Assembly (NCBI GenBank): GCA_019635875.1
Contig: JAHBYP010000005.1
Location: 434,001 to 498,000, forward strand
DNA length: 64,000 bases
Direction: 5' to 3'
Origin: Alphaproteobacteria bacterium
Lineage (GTDB): Bacteria > Pseudomonadota > Alphaproteobacteria > Reyranellales > Reyranellaceae
A program made the translations under genes and the position numbers. Positions 28,768 to 39,170 of the stretch are shown here, piece by piece (positions within the stretch are counted from its first letter, which is position 1; each line of letters opens with the position of its first letter). The notes under the pieces are model-generated. The model was not told where the DNA came from, searched no databases, and saw only the letters and a list, made by a program, of their open reading frames with translations.

Positions 28768-29747
28768 TGGCGTTGTACTCCGCCGCTTGCTCCTGCCGCC
28801 GCCGGGGGAGGGCCGGTCTGGGGGGCCGCGGTCGTAGCGGCCGTCCCACGCAGGATGGTGATGGTGGTTGCCGGAGCGCCGCCACCGCCGGTCGAGGCGG
28901 CCACCGGTGCGGCGGGACCGCCCAGCAGACGGCTGACGTTGCTGTCGCGGGTGAAGCTGGGCTCGTTGTCCTGGGTGCGCGCCGCTGCCCCGCCGTCGAC
29001 GTCCGATGGCTCCTGCAGGCTGCGCAGCGCGAGCGAGAGCTTGCCCATCTCGGCGAGGAGCACGATGATCTCGGCCTGCTTGGGCGTTACCTCGAGGGTC
29101 GCGGTCTTGGCGATCTGGGGCGCTTCGCCGGGCCGTACATCCAGTCGCTGGTCCATGGCGATGACGCGAATGTCGCGCAGGATGGTCTCGCTCGCCTGGC
29201 GCTCCTTGAGGCTGTCCTTTTCGTAGGTGTGCGTAAGGATCAGATCGACGCGATCGCCGGCGAAGATGAAGCCGGACACGCCGGAAGTCGGGGTGACCTG
29301 CACCGAAACGGCACGCATGCCGGGCTGGAGGACAGCGGCCATGAAGCCGCGGGTCCCGGAGAGCACGACACGACCCTCGGTGATCGGCTCGCCGGCCGAG
29401 ATCGGCGCGCGGGCGACGGCGCCGACGAAGTCGGACAGTGGGCGTCGGCCCTCGATGATGTAGGTCGGCGAGATTGTGCCATCGGGCCACGCCTGCCAGC
29501 GCATGTCGTCGGGCTTGACGATCTGGCCGGTGCGGATGTCGGTGCGGGCGACCAGAACCTGCAGGGCCGGCGCCGGCTGCGGCGCCTCGGTCAGCGAGGG
29601 CTTGGCCAGGCGCTGCGCCGGACCGCTGGGCGCGGCCACCGTCTGCGGCTGCTGGGCGGCGAAACCCAGCCAGTGACGGCCGAAGAAGACCATCACACCC
29701 GCAACCAGCAGGGCGATGGCGAAGACGCCTACACGTGCGACGTTCAT
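28764..29747 (-). CDS. cpaB: Flp pilus assembly protein CpaB
   Basis: 327 aa. There is an N-terminal transmembrane anchor (VGVFAIALLVAGVMVFFG), then an SAF domain with VARTDIRTGQIVKPDDMRWQAWPDG, GAVARAPISAGEPITEGRVV, and the C-terminal RcpC-like FIFAGDRVDLILTHTY. It is periplasmic, thought to support the secretin. The tail is Pro/Ala-rich. It follows cpaA by four bases. Confidence 0.91.
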   Translation of the reverse strand: MNVARVGVFAIALLVAGVMVFFGRHWLGFAAQQPQTVAAPSGPAQRLAKPSLTEAPQPAPALQVLVARTDIRTGQIVKPDDMRWQAWPDGTISPTYIIEGRRPLSDFVGAVARAPISAGEPITEGRVVLSGTRGFMAAVLQPGMRAVSVQVTPTSGVSGFIFAGDRVDLILTHTYEKDSLKERQASETILRDIRVIAMDQRLDVRPGEAPQIAKTATLEVTPKQAEIIVLLAEMGKLSLALRSLQEPSDVDGGAAARTQDNEPSFTRDSNVSRLLGGPAAPVAASTGGGGAPATTITILRGTAATTAAPQTGPPPAAAGASGGVQRQ

Positions 29748-29751
29748 GGGA

Positions 29752-30276
29752 TCAGGCCCTCGCCTCGGTCAGCAATCGCAGGCAGACCACCACCGCACCG
29801 GTGGCGATCGCCAAGCCGTATGGCAGCCGGCGGCGCAGTGCCGCCGTTACCGAACCGGAGAAGCCGGTATCGGCCAGCTCGGATTTCTGGCGGAACGCCG
29901 GCAGGAGAAATGCCGCGCTGAGCAACGCGCCGTAGAGCGTGGTGACCAGCACGAACTCGACGATATGGCTGGGGCCGGCCCACATCGCGCAGACAGCCAT
30001 CAGCTTGACGTCGCCACCGCCCAGCACTTTCTGGGAGAACAGGAAGGCGCCGCCCGCAAACACCGCGGCGCCGCAGGCCAGCGCCCAGACAAGCGACATC
30101 GCCGCGCCGCCGCCCAGCAGGATGACGCCGGCGTGCACGGCGAACAGGCCGGCGATCGCCACTGGAATCTGGTTGGGAATGACGAAGCGCGCCCAGTCGC
30201 TGAGCGCGGCGCCGATCGCCAAGGCGGCAAAGCCGCTGATCAGAATGAGATCGACGAGCTGGAGGGCTTCCGACAT
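29752..30276 (-). CDS. cpaA: Prepilin peptidase CpaA/TadV
   Basis: 174 aa. A membrane aspartyl protease cleaving Flp and TadE-type prepilins. Catalytic aspartates are seen in DWARFVIPN (residues ~27-35) and GGGDVKLM (~residue 86). Six hydrophobic segments fit the family. It lacks the methyltransferase domain of PilD, as TadV does. It lies 91 bases downstream of the first pilin gene, with a weak stem (30330-30337 / 30351-30358) in the gap that may attenuate transcription. Confidence 0.92.
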   Translation of the reverse strand: MSEALQLVDLILISGFAALAIGAALSDWARFVIPNQIPVAIAGLFAVHAGVILLGGGAAMSLVWALACGAAVFAGGAFLFSQKVLGGGDVKLMAVCAMWAGPSHIVEFVLVTTLYGALLSAAFLLPAFRQKSELADTGFSGSVTAALRRRLPYGLAIATGAVVVCLRLLTEARA

Positions 30277-30367
30277 GCGCCTGTTCTTTGACGGATGATG
30301 GGTCGCGGCGGCTTGTGCCGGCGGGAGCAGCCCAGGTAACGCCGTGCGCGACCCGGGCAGGTCGTCA

Positions 30368-30532
30368 CTAGTTCAGGCTGTTGGCGGTGTTGCTCATCAT
30401 TTCGCTGAGCTTGGTGCCGACGGTCGAGAAGGCGGTGATGGCAGCGACAGAGATCAGCGCGGCGATCAGGCCGTACTCGATGGCAGTGGCACCCGACTCG
30501 TCTTTCAGGATCGTGCCGATGACAGACAACAT
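30368..30532 (-). CDS. flp: Flp pilin (copy 1, nearest cpaA)
   Basis: 54 aa. MLSVIGTILKDESG is the leader; cleavage after Gly yields ATAIEYGLIAALISVAAI, with Glu5-Tyr6 as in mature Flp pilins. The C-terminus KLSEMMSNTANSLN is the same as in copy 2 and nearly so in copy 3. It starts after AAGAGGTTACCGTC. The AT-rich leader upstream (tattcataatatattcaag) is a good promoter or 5'-UTR candidate. Confidence 0.9.
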   Translation of the reverse strand: MLSVIGTILKDESGATAIEYGLIAALISVAAITAFSTVGTKLSEMMSNTANSLN

Positions 30533-30906
30533 GACGGTAACCTCTTGAATATATTATGAATAAGCTTGATGGACCGGGAGGCCTATCAGCCGGACCAGCA
30601 ATACATGCGGCGCCTCATGGCCGGCCGCAGAAGTCGCCCCGATCCCGCTGCGGCTTCTGCGCAGAAATCTACGCAAAGTCACTTCAATGGTCAAGATAAA
30701 ATACTTCAAGATGGACCAATAGACCATTGAATTAAAAAGAGATTTCTCATCCGTAATGGACTGATACCACGGATTGCGTCAATTCCTGGCCTCCGCTCGC
30801 TAGATCTGGTGGCCCAATTCGTCCATCTTCGATCATCGTGCCGGCCACAACGAGAGCGGGCCGCAGGATGACCTGCGGCCCGACTTCTTTCGCGCTGAAG
30901 GCGAGC
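30533..30906. other. Intergenic region between Flp copies 1 and 2
   Basis: 374 bases without a gene. It holds an AT-rich patch (about 30670-30750) that probably contains the promoter and leader for copy 1, and the 26-base hairpin at 30857-30882 just after copy 2. No conserved sRNA or repeat recognised otherwise. Confidence 0.5.
30857..30882 (-). terminator. Strong hairpin downstream of Flp copy 2
   Basis: CGGGCCGCAGG / CCTGCGGCCCG: perfect 11-bp stem with a 4-base loop, 25 bases after the copy-2 stop on the minus strand. There is no strong U-run. It probably terminates or stabilises the copy-2 mRNA, giving each pilin its own transcript level. Confidence 0.6.
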
Positions 30907-31071
30907 TTAGTTCAGGCTGTTGGCCGTGTTGCTCATCATTTCGCTGAGCTTGGTGCCCACCGTGCTGAACGCGGTGATGGCAGCGACAGAGATCAGCGCG
31001 GCGATCAGACCGTACTCGATGGCCGTGGCGCCGGACTCGTCCTTCATGACATTGCGGAAGATGGACAGCAT
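30907..31071 (-). CDS. flp: Flp pilin (copy 2)
   Basis: 54 aa. Leader MLSIFRNVMKDESG, then ATAIEYGLIAALISVAAITAFSTVG. The mature part is identical to copy 1; only the leader differs. GGAGATACGATC precedes the ATG at 31071, so the upstream in-frame start at 31092 is unlikely. It is probably the major pilin, since its ribosome site is the best of the three; this is inference. Confidence 0.92.
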   Translation of the reverse strand: MLSIFRNVMKDESGATAIEYGLIAALISVAAITAFSTVGTKLSEMMSNTANSLN

Positions 31072-31422
31072 GATCGTATCTCCTAAATACATTCGGTTCG
31101 CCCGGTTCGGGCCGTTATGGCTTGCGGGTCTCCCCCAAATTCAGTGCGAACCATGCTCATACCGGAGGAGTTTTATGGGATCGCGGCGGGGCCACGTTGC
31201 CGGACTGCACCTCCAATCAGTTCCAGCGAGTGGAAGTTATATCTCAACCAATTCATCAAATCAACGCAAAGCTATCGCGAAAGATAAAAAAGACATGACA
31301 AGTGATTATAATACCACAGCTACCGATTCTTTGACGATCCACGTCAACCAAGCGCGCAACGAGCCACGGCTGTCGTCTGCCGCGGCCTGTCGCTTTGACG
31401 CAGGTAAAGGACCGGTCGAGAT
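31072..31422. other. Intergenic region between Flp copies 2 and 3
   Basis: 351 bases. The minus-strand pilin signals should lie here: the region 31240-31330 is AT-rich, unlike the surroundings. It also contains a plus-strand reading frame of 83 codons with a perfect AGGAGG-like site (see the entry at 31175). I see no inverted repeat of note. Confidence 0.4.
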
Positions 31423-31426
31423 CTAG
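31175..31426 (+). CDS. Possible small hypothetical protein antisense to the pilin leader region
   Basis: 83 codons from ATG 31175. GGAGGAGTTTT immediately precedes the start, a near-ideal ribosome site. The product (MGSRRGHVAGLHL..., rich in Ser, Asn and Lys in the middle) has no recognised domain or membrane segment. It lies wholly in the gap between pilin copies 2 and 3 and its stop overlaps the copy-3 stop by three bases on the other strand. The reading frame may be fortuitous; the base composition is AT-rich rather than gene-like. Confidence 0.22.
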   Translation: MGSRRGHVAGLHLQSVPASGSYISTNSSNQRKAIAKDKKDMTSDYNTTATDSLTIHVNQARNEPRLSSAAACRFDAGKGPVEI

Positions 31427-31587
31427 TTCAGGCTGTTGGCCGTGTTGCTCATTCTCAAGCTGAGGTTCGTGCCTACCGTGCTGAAGGCTACGATGGCCGC
31501 AGTCGAGAGGAGCGCGACGATCAGGCCGTACTCGATCGCGGTGGCACCCCGCTCGTCCTCGAGAAGCCTGCGCAAGGTCGACAGCAT
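31423..31587 (-). CDS. flp: Flp pilin (copy 3, most divergent)
   Basis: 54 aa. Leader MLSTLRRLLEDERG, then ATAIEYGLIVALLSTAAIVAFSTVGTNLSLRMSNTANSLN. It differs from copies 1 and 2 at about nine mature positions (for example LRMS for EMMS) but keeps Glu5-Tyr6. GGGAGATATCTTG precedes the ATG at 31587. First gene of the tad locus; the promoter should lie in 31588-31753, where the leader is AT-rich. Confidence 0.9.
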   Translation of the reverse strand: MLSTLRRLLEDERGATAIEYGLIVALLSTAAIVAFSTVGTNLSLRMSNTANSLN

Positions 31588-31753
31588 CAAGATATCTCCC
31601 GATTGCCCATTGCTCGCCGTTTCGGCCGTACAGCACGGGCTTGCCGGTGCGGAATTTACGCCCGCTTTCGAGTTTAAGCAACGAGATTGGTTCTTTAGAT
31701 TAGACATTTCTGTTAACTTATTGAACTAATGTAATGTATTCAGATTCCATGAA

Positions 31754-32362
31754 TCAGCGATCACGCCAGCGACGCCTTGCCTCGACCAGACGACCGACCA
31801 CAGTGACCGCACAGAGTCCTGCAAGAATCAATGATAAGTACTTGAAAATGCTTGGATAAATCATCATGGCGACAAGGAATGCGATGGTTTCCGTGCCCTC
31901 GATCAGGCCGGCGGCGTGATAGAAGGATTTGCGGCCTCCTGGCGATGCCTGCTGGCCCCGCTTGGCCGCGATCACTGCATATCCCAGGAAAGAAGATGCG
32001 GTGCCGACGAAGGCCGCCAGCAGCAGCGCCGACCACAGCGCGTTCTCCGGCCGGGCCAGGGCGAAGCCCAGAACGACGGCGGCATAGAAAACCATGTCGG
32101 CAAGGATGTCGGCATAGCCGCCGAAATCGGTCGGCCCGCGGATGCGCGCCACCGCTCCGTCGAGGCCGTCGATAGCGCGATTGGCGAGACAGCAGGCCAG
32201 CGCCCAGCCATAGGCCTCGGCCGCCAGCAACGGCACGCACGCCAGCCCGACCACCAGACCGAGCAGGGTCAGCCCGTCGGCAGACGCACCGGCGGCCACC
32301 AGCCGGCGCCCCGCACGGTCGAGCGCCGGATCGACGATCCGCCGCATCAGCGGATCGAGCAT
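31754..32362 (-). CDS. CDP-alcohol phosphatidyltransferase family protein
   Basis: 202 aa, membrane protein. It carries the CDP-alcohol signature DG-x2-AR-x8-G-x3-D-x3-D in DGAVARIRGPTDFGGYADILAD. Family enzymes join CDP-diacylglycerol to serine, glycerol phosphate or inositol. Its position three bases after pssA suggests a second head-group enzyme. The specific alcohol is unknown. Hydrophobic helices run throughout. Confidence 0.87.
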   Translation of the reverse strand: MLDPLMRRIVDPALDRAGRRLVAAGASADGLTLLGLVVGLACVPLLAAEAYGWALACCLANRAIDGLDGAVARIRGPTDFGGYADILADMVFYAAVVLGFALARPENALWSALLLAAFVGTASSFLGYAVIAAKRGQQASPGGRKSFYHAAGLIEGTETIAFLVAMMIYPSIFKYLSLILAGLCAVTVVGRLVEARRRWRDR

Positions 32363-32365
32363 GGT

Positions 32366-33217
32366 TCAGCGCCGGCCGGGATCGCTCGAGTCGCCCACGG
32401 CGCGCAACTCGACGACGGCGGGCGAAGGCGTCTGGGCGGGCGCCGCCTCGCGCGCCGCTGTCCGGCGATGGCTGACGAAGCTGAACGGCAGCAGCAGGAG
32501 GTAGACCAGCCCGATCAGCGGCAGGGTGGTCCACGGCGTGGTCACCATCAGACCGATCCCCAGCGCCACCAGCACCAGGGTCGGCACCACCCAGGGACCG
32601 GGGATGCGGCCGCGCTTGAGCGACCATGACGGCAGGCGGCTGATCATCAGCGCGCCGATACCGACCAGGAACACCGCGCCGGTGACGGGATGGCGCAGCC
32701 ACGCCCATTCGACGTCGGGCGACAGGCTGAGCATCAGCGGCATGAGCACCAGCAGAGCGCCGGCCGGCGCCGGCACGCCCGTGAAATAGGCCCCGGCCCA
32801 GACCGGCGGCTTCTCCTCGGCGTAGATCCCGACATTGAAGCGGGCCAGGCGCAGCGCGCTGCAGATCGGGAACATCAGTGTGACGACCCAGCCGAAGGTG
32901 CCGGCCGTGCTCATGGTGGAGAGGTACATCAGGAAGGCCGGCGCCACGCCGAAGGCAATCACGTCGGACAGCGAATCGAGCTCGGCGCCGAACCGGCTGG
33001 TGGCATTGAGCCGGCGCGCCACCCGCCCGTCCAGCGCGTCGAGGAAGGCGGCGGCGATGATCGCCAGCACGGCGGAGCGGAAATCGCCGTTCAGCGCGAA
33101 GCGGATCGCCGTCAGGCCGGCGCACAGCGCCGCCAGCGTGATGATGTTGGGCAGCAGCCGGTTGATCGACAGGCCGCGCAGGCGCAGGCGCCGTTCGCGC
33201 TGCTCGGGATCGGGCAT
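32366..33217 (-). CDS. pssA: CDP-diacylglycerol--serine O-phosphatidyltransferase PssA
   Basis: 283 aa, multi-pass inner-membrane enzyme. Makes phosphatidylserine from CDP-DAG and L-serine. Signature DGRVARRLNATSRFGAELDSLSD is complete, and SALRLARFNVGI with YFTGVPAPAGA is typical of bacterial PssA type II. Start ATG 33217 after AGGGAGGCGGACC. It lies 20 bases downstream of psd, so phosphatidylethanolamine synthesis is encoded as a unit. The C-terminal tail (AAREAAPAQTPS) is soluble. Confidence 0.92.
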   Translation of the reverse strand: MPDPEQRERRLRLRGLSINRLLPNIITLAALCAGLTAIRFALNGDFRSAVLAIIAAAFLDALDGRVARRLNATSRFGAELDSLSDVIAFGVAPAFLMYLSTMSTAGTFGWVVTLMFPICSALRLARFNVGIYAEEKPPVWAGAYFTGVPAPAGALLVLMPLMLSLSPDVEWAWLRHPVTGAVFLVGIGALMISRLPSWSLKRGRIPGPWVVPTLVLVALGIGLMVTTPWTTLPLIGLVYLLLLPFSFVSHRRTAAREAAPAQTPSPAVVELRAVGDSSDPGRR

Positions 33218-33237
33218 GGTCCGCCTCCCTGGCCTCT

Positions 33238-33921
33238 CTAGAGTTCGGCCGCGCCGCGCGGCCCGGCATCGGCGGCGCGCTCGTCGGCCATCACGGTTTC
33301 GCCGCCGATCATACGTTGCCCCGGCGCCACCAGTGGAACAACGCCCGTTGGCAGGTACAGATCCGTGCGGCTGCCGAAGCGGATCAGGCCATAGCGCTCG
33401 CCGGCGCGCACCGCCTGGCCCGGCCGCAGATGGCAGACGATGCGCCGCGCGACCAGGCCGGCGATCTGCACCACCACGGCCCTGCGGCCGTCGGGCAGGG
33501 TCAGGCTGACCGACTGGCGCTCGTTCTCGTCGCCGGCCTTGTCGTCGGACGCCGCAAGGAAGCGGCCGGGGTGATAGGCCACGACATCGACGGTGGCGTC
33601 CGCCGGGATGCGATTGATGTGCACGTCGAAGACGCTGAGGAAGGTGCTGATGCGCATCATCGGCACCTCGCCCAGACCAAGTTCGCGTGGCGGCACCGCT
33701 TCCTCGACCTTCAGGACCAGCCCGTCGGCCGGCGCAACGAACAGTCCCGCCCGCGCCGGCGTGAGCCGCGGCGGATCGCGGAAGAAATAGACGCACCATC
33801 CGGTGGCGATGAACAGCGGCCAGAACAGCGGCGTCCACGCCAGCGCCAGGGTGACACCGGCGAAGATGGCGATGAAGCGCCATCCTTCGGGATGGATGGG
33901 AATCAGGAAATTGGCCAGCAT
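33238..33921 (-). CDS. psd: Phosphatidylserine decarboxylase Psd
   Basis: 227 aa, the short proteobacterial type. Decarboxylates phosphatidylserine to phosphatidylethanolamine. Two N-terminal helices, then VAPADGLVLKVEE, FLSVFDVHINRIPADATVDVVAYHPGRFLAA, and the self-cleavage site RFGSRTDLYLP (Gly183-Ser184), where Ser becomes the pyruvoyl cofactor. Four bases after the LysM gene. Confidence 0.92.
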   Translation of the reverse strand: MLANFLIPIHPEGWRFIAIFAGVTLALAWTPLFWPLFIATGWCVYFFRDPPRLTPARAGLFVAPADGLVLKVEEAVPPRELGLGEVPMMRISTFLSVFDVHINRIPADATVDVVAYHPGRFLAASDDKAGDENERQSVSLTLPDGRRAVVVQIAGLVARRIVCHLRPGQAVRAGERYGLIRFGSRTDLYLPTGVVPLVAPGQRMIGGETVMADERAADAGPRGAAEL

Positions 33922-33925
33922 GGGC

Positions 33926-35841
33926 TCATCTCGGCTTGGGGATGACGAACACCTGGCCGGGATAGATCAGGTTGGGGTCGCGGATCTGGCTGCGGTTGGC
34001 CTCGTAGATCGCGGTGTAGCGCTCGCCGCCGCCCAGCGCGCCGCGGGCGATGTTCCACAGATTGTCGCCGCGCACGACGGTCACCGAATCGCCGGGCTTC
34101 ACCTTCACTCGCTCGAACGGCACCTCGAGCCGGTGCGCCACGCCGGGACCGCCGGCGGTCAGGCGATCGACGCGCAGGCGCTGCGGGCCGTGCGGCGTGG
34201 ACTGCCCGGGTGCCAGGCTCCATTTGCCGTCGGCGCCGGCGGTGGCGTCGCCCATCGGCTGATTGTTGAGGTAGACGCGCACCGTCTCGCCGGGATTGGC
34301 CTGGCCGCCGATCGTCATGCGGCCGATCTCGTCGTAGTCGACGGTGCCCAGCACGAGATCGCCGGCGCGCGCCAGCGGCGGGCCCTGCAGCACCTGGCTG
34401 GCGCCGCCCGGCGCGGTCGGTGTCGCGCGACCAGCGGCGCGGCCGGCGGCGGCGCAGGTGCCGGCGGTGGCCCGGGCACGGTCGGCGCCGGTGACGCCGG
34501 CGCCACCGGCGCGGGCGCGACGGGCGGCGCAGCGGCGAGAGGCGGCGGCGCGGCGGGCGGCGGGACGATCACGGCGACGGTTCGATCCGATGGCACCGGC
34601 ACGCCGCCGGGCGGCGTCTGCACCAGGCGGAACTCGTGGCCTCCCGGTGGCAGTGGCGCGTCGAGGATCACCACCCACTCGCCGCGCGTGTCGGCGTTGA
34701 CCGTCGCCACCGTGCGGCCGCCGAGCTGCACCTCGACCCGCGAACCGGCGGGTGCCCGGCCCGAGATCACGGCGCGGCCGTCGCGCACAAGGACATTGTC
34801 GAAGGTCGGCGGTGCCGCCGCCGGGTCGGACTTGTCGGGCCCGGCAGGAGGTGGCGCTGGTGCCGCCGTTGTGGCCGGCGGCGGACCGTCCGGCTTGACG
34901 GGCGCCGGTGTGGCGGCCGGGGCCGTCGGGGTTGGAGCCGGCGTGGCTGCGGGCGGCGCCGCCGCCGTGGCCGCAGGCGGTGGACCACCGGGCTTGACGG
35001 GCTCAGGGGTCGCAGCCGGCGCCGTTGTCGCGGGTGACGCTGGATCGGGCACGGCGGCTGCGGGCGGCGCCGTCGCCGTGGCGGCCGGCGGCGGGTCGCC
35101 CGGTTTGGCAGGCTCCGGCGTGGCTGGCGCTGGATCGGGGGCGGCCGCGGGCGGCGCGGTCGCCGAGGTCGGTGGGCTGTCGGGCTTGGCGGGCTCCGGC
35201 TTGGCGGGCTCCGGCGTGGCGGCCGGCGCCGGGGTCGCCGCCGGGGGCGCCGGATCGGGCGTGGCTGCGGGCGGTGCCGTTGCCGTACCCGCGGGCGGCG
35301 GATCGGCTGGCTTGACGGGTGCCGAAGGGGTCGCCGGCGGAGTCGGTACCGTCGGCGTGGCGGGCGCCGCGGCCTGCTTGGGCTCGGTGGGCGGCGTGGC
35401 GGATCCGCCCAGCAGCGCCGCCACCTGGGGATGGTCGCGCAGCAGCCAGCCGGCGCCGCCGAGCAGCAGCAGGATCGCGACAAGCGCCAGGACGAGGCGG
35501 CCGCCGCCGCGGCGCGGCGCGGCCGGCGGCTCGATGCTCGGCGTAGCTGGCAGCAGCATCGCCGCGCGGGCGCTCCGCGGCGGCTTCGGCGCCTCGTCCG
35601 CGGCCGGCGGCGCGGCGGCGGGTACGGGGATCACCGTCACCGGCGCGTCGTCCGCGGCCGGCCTGGCGGTGACCGGCGCCAGGGTCACCCCATCGCCATT
35701 GCCCGGAGTGACCTCCCGAGGCGGGCCAGCCGGCGACAGGCGGGCGGCCAGAGCAGCCACGGCGGCACGGATCGCCTCCTCGTCCGTCGGCAGGGGGCCG
35801 GTGTCGGACGGTGGGTTGGGCGGCTTGACGGGTTCGGTCAT
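33926..35841 (-). pseudogene. Pro-rich membrane LysM-domain protein, frameshifted
   Basis: The reading frame from ATG 35841 (MTEPVKPPNPPS) gives a soluble N-terminus, one membrane helix (LVLALVAILLLLGGAGWLL, ~residues 114-132), a ~180-residue Pro/Ala repeat tract, and an Ig-like domain (ISGRAPAGSRVEVQLGGRTV). It runs on to 34315 with nonsense content. The next frame, open from 34678 to 33926, holds a second Ig-like domain (RMTIGGQANPGETVRVYLNN) and a C-terminal LysM (VVRGDNLWNIARGALGGGERY). The two parts join by a one-base deletion or -1 slip at about 34400-34480. Total length 1916 is not a multiple of three. LysM binds peptidoglycan or other N-acetylglucosamine glycans. Co-operonic with psd-pssA. 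Confidence 0.75.
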
Positions 35842-35970
35842 CTGACCTCTGAACGGATGGGCCTGGCCGGACTGGACGATTTCCGGCGTTCATGCCACGA
35901 CAATCATGGCAAACATGCGCCCGGCGGAAAACCGCCGGCATCCCTCCCCTCTCCCGCTTCCCGACCCGTG

Positions 35971-36555
35971 ATGTCAATTATTCGTTCGGTCTGTGTCTTC
36001 TGCGGCTCGCGTCCCGGCGACGAGCCGGTCTATGTCGAGGAGGCGCGGCGTTTCGGCGCGCTGCTCGCCCAGGCAGGCGTCACGCTGGTCTATGGCGGCG
36101 GCGGGCTGGGCCTGATGGGCGCGGTGGCCGACGGCACGCTCGAGGGCGGCGGCTATGTCGTGGGCGTGATCCCCGACTTCCTGATCCGGGCCGAGGCCGG
36201 CCACGGCCGGCTGAGCGAGCCGGTGATCGTCACCACCATGCACGAGCGCAAGCGCGAGATGTTCGAGCGCTCCGACGCCTTCGTCGTACTGCCCGGCGGC
36301 ATCGGCACGCTGGAGGAGCTGTTCGAGATCATGTCGTGGCGCACGCTGGCGCTGCACGAGAAGCCCATGGTGATGCTGAACACCGCCGGCTACTGGACGC
36401 CCCTGCTCGACCTGATCGAGCGCGTCATCGGCCGGCGCTTCGCCAGCGCCAATGTGCGCGACTCCATCCGCTTCGTCGATTCGGCCTCCGACGTGTTGCC
36501 GACCTTGCAGAGCATGCCGCGCGGCTCGCTGATGAAGCCCCTGGATCGAACCTGA
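35971..36555 (+). CDS. LOG-family protein (TIGR00730, cytokinin riboside 5'-monophosphate phosphoribohydrolase-like)
   Basis: 194 aa. SVCVFCGSRPGDEPVY at the N-terminus and VVLPGGIGTLEELFE (PGGxGTxxE) are the LOG signature; VYGGGGLGLMGAVADG is the third motif. Hydrolyses nucleotide N-glycosidic bonds, releasing a base and ribose 5-phosphate; many bacterial members have unclear physiological substrates. The ATG at 35971 is the likely start, with a GTG at 35968 as alternative. It lies 130 bases from the LysM gene start, divergent, so the two share a promoter region. Confidence 0.9.
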   Translation: MSIIRSVCVFCGSRPGDEPVYVEEARRFGALLAQAGVTLVYGGGGLGLMGAVADGTLEGGGYVVGVIPDFLIRAEAGHGRLSEPVIVTTMHERKREMFERSDAFVVLPGGIGTLEELFEIMSWRTLALHEKPMVMLNTAGYWTPLLDLIERVIGRRFASANVRDSIRFVDSASDVLPTLQSMPRGSLMKPLDRT

Positions 36556-36606
36556 GGCGCCTTTCTCGGGCGACCCAGCGCCGCCTTGCCGCGCCCTGCG
36601 GCGTGA

Positions 36607-38922
<2,316 letters not shown>

Positions 38923-38946
38923 CGCGGCGTCGGTATGGCATTCTGT

Positions 38947-39100
38947 CCTTCTCCCCGCGAAGGCGGGGAGAAGGTGCCGAGCGCCAGTGAGGCGGATGAG
39001 GGGCTTCCTCGCGCGACGACGAACGCCGTCGTTGTTGAGACTCCGCGAAGCCCCTCATCCGCCCTTAGGGCACCCTCTCCCCGCCCTCGCGGGGAGAAGG
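38947..39100. repeat. Palindromic intergenic element (CCTTCTCCCCGC family, copy A)
   Basis: 154-base nested palindrome between the two isocitrate dehydrogenase genes. An inner hairpin CCTTCTCCCCGC / GCGGGGAGAAGG is at 38947-38974. The right end (39073-39100) forms a similar hairpin. The middle has GCGGATGAGGGGCT on one side and AGCCCCTCATCCGCC on the other. The same 12-bp hairpin recurs at 42816-42843. Typical of REP/MITE-like dispersed repeats of high-GC alphaproteobacteria. Confidence 0.75.
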
Positions 39101-39170
39101 AGTACATTGGCGATGCATGGCGATAGCACCGCAGGCAGCAGGGGCAGCGCGCCAGACAACAGGAAGCACG

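Noticed and set aside
26740-29226. Plus-strand open frame of about 828 residues across the cpaB/cpaC region
   Set aside because: Antisense to two clearly recognised pilus genes; no domain content.
34315-34678. Two separate genes for the LysM protein
   Set aside because: The domain order, shared Pro-rich tract and lack of a ribosome site for the second part favour one frameshifted gene.
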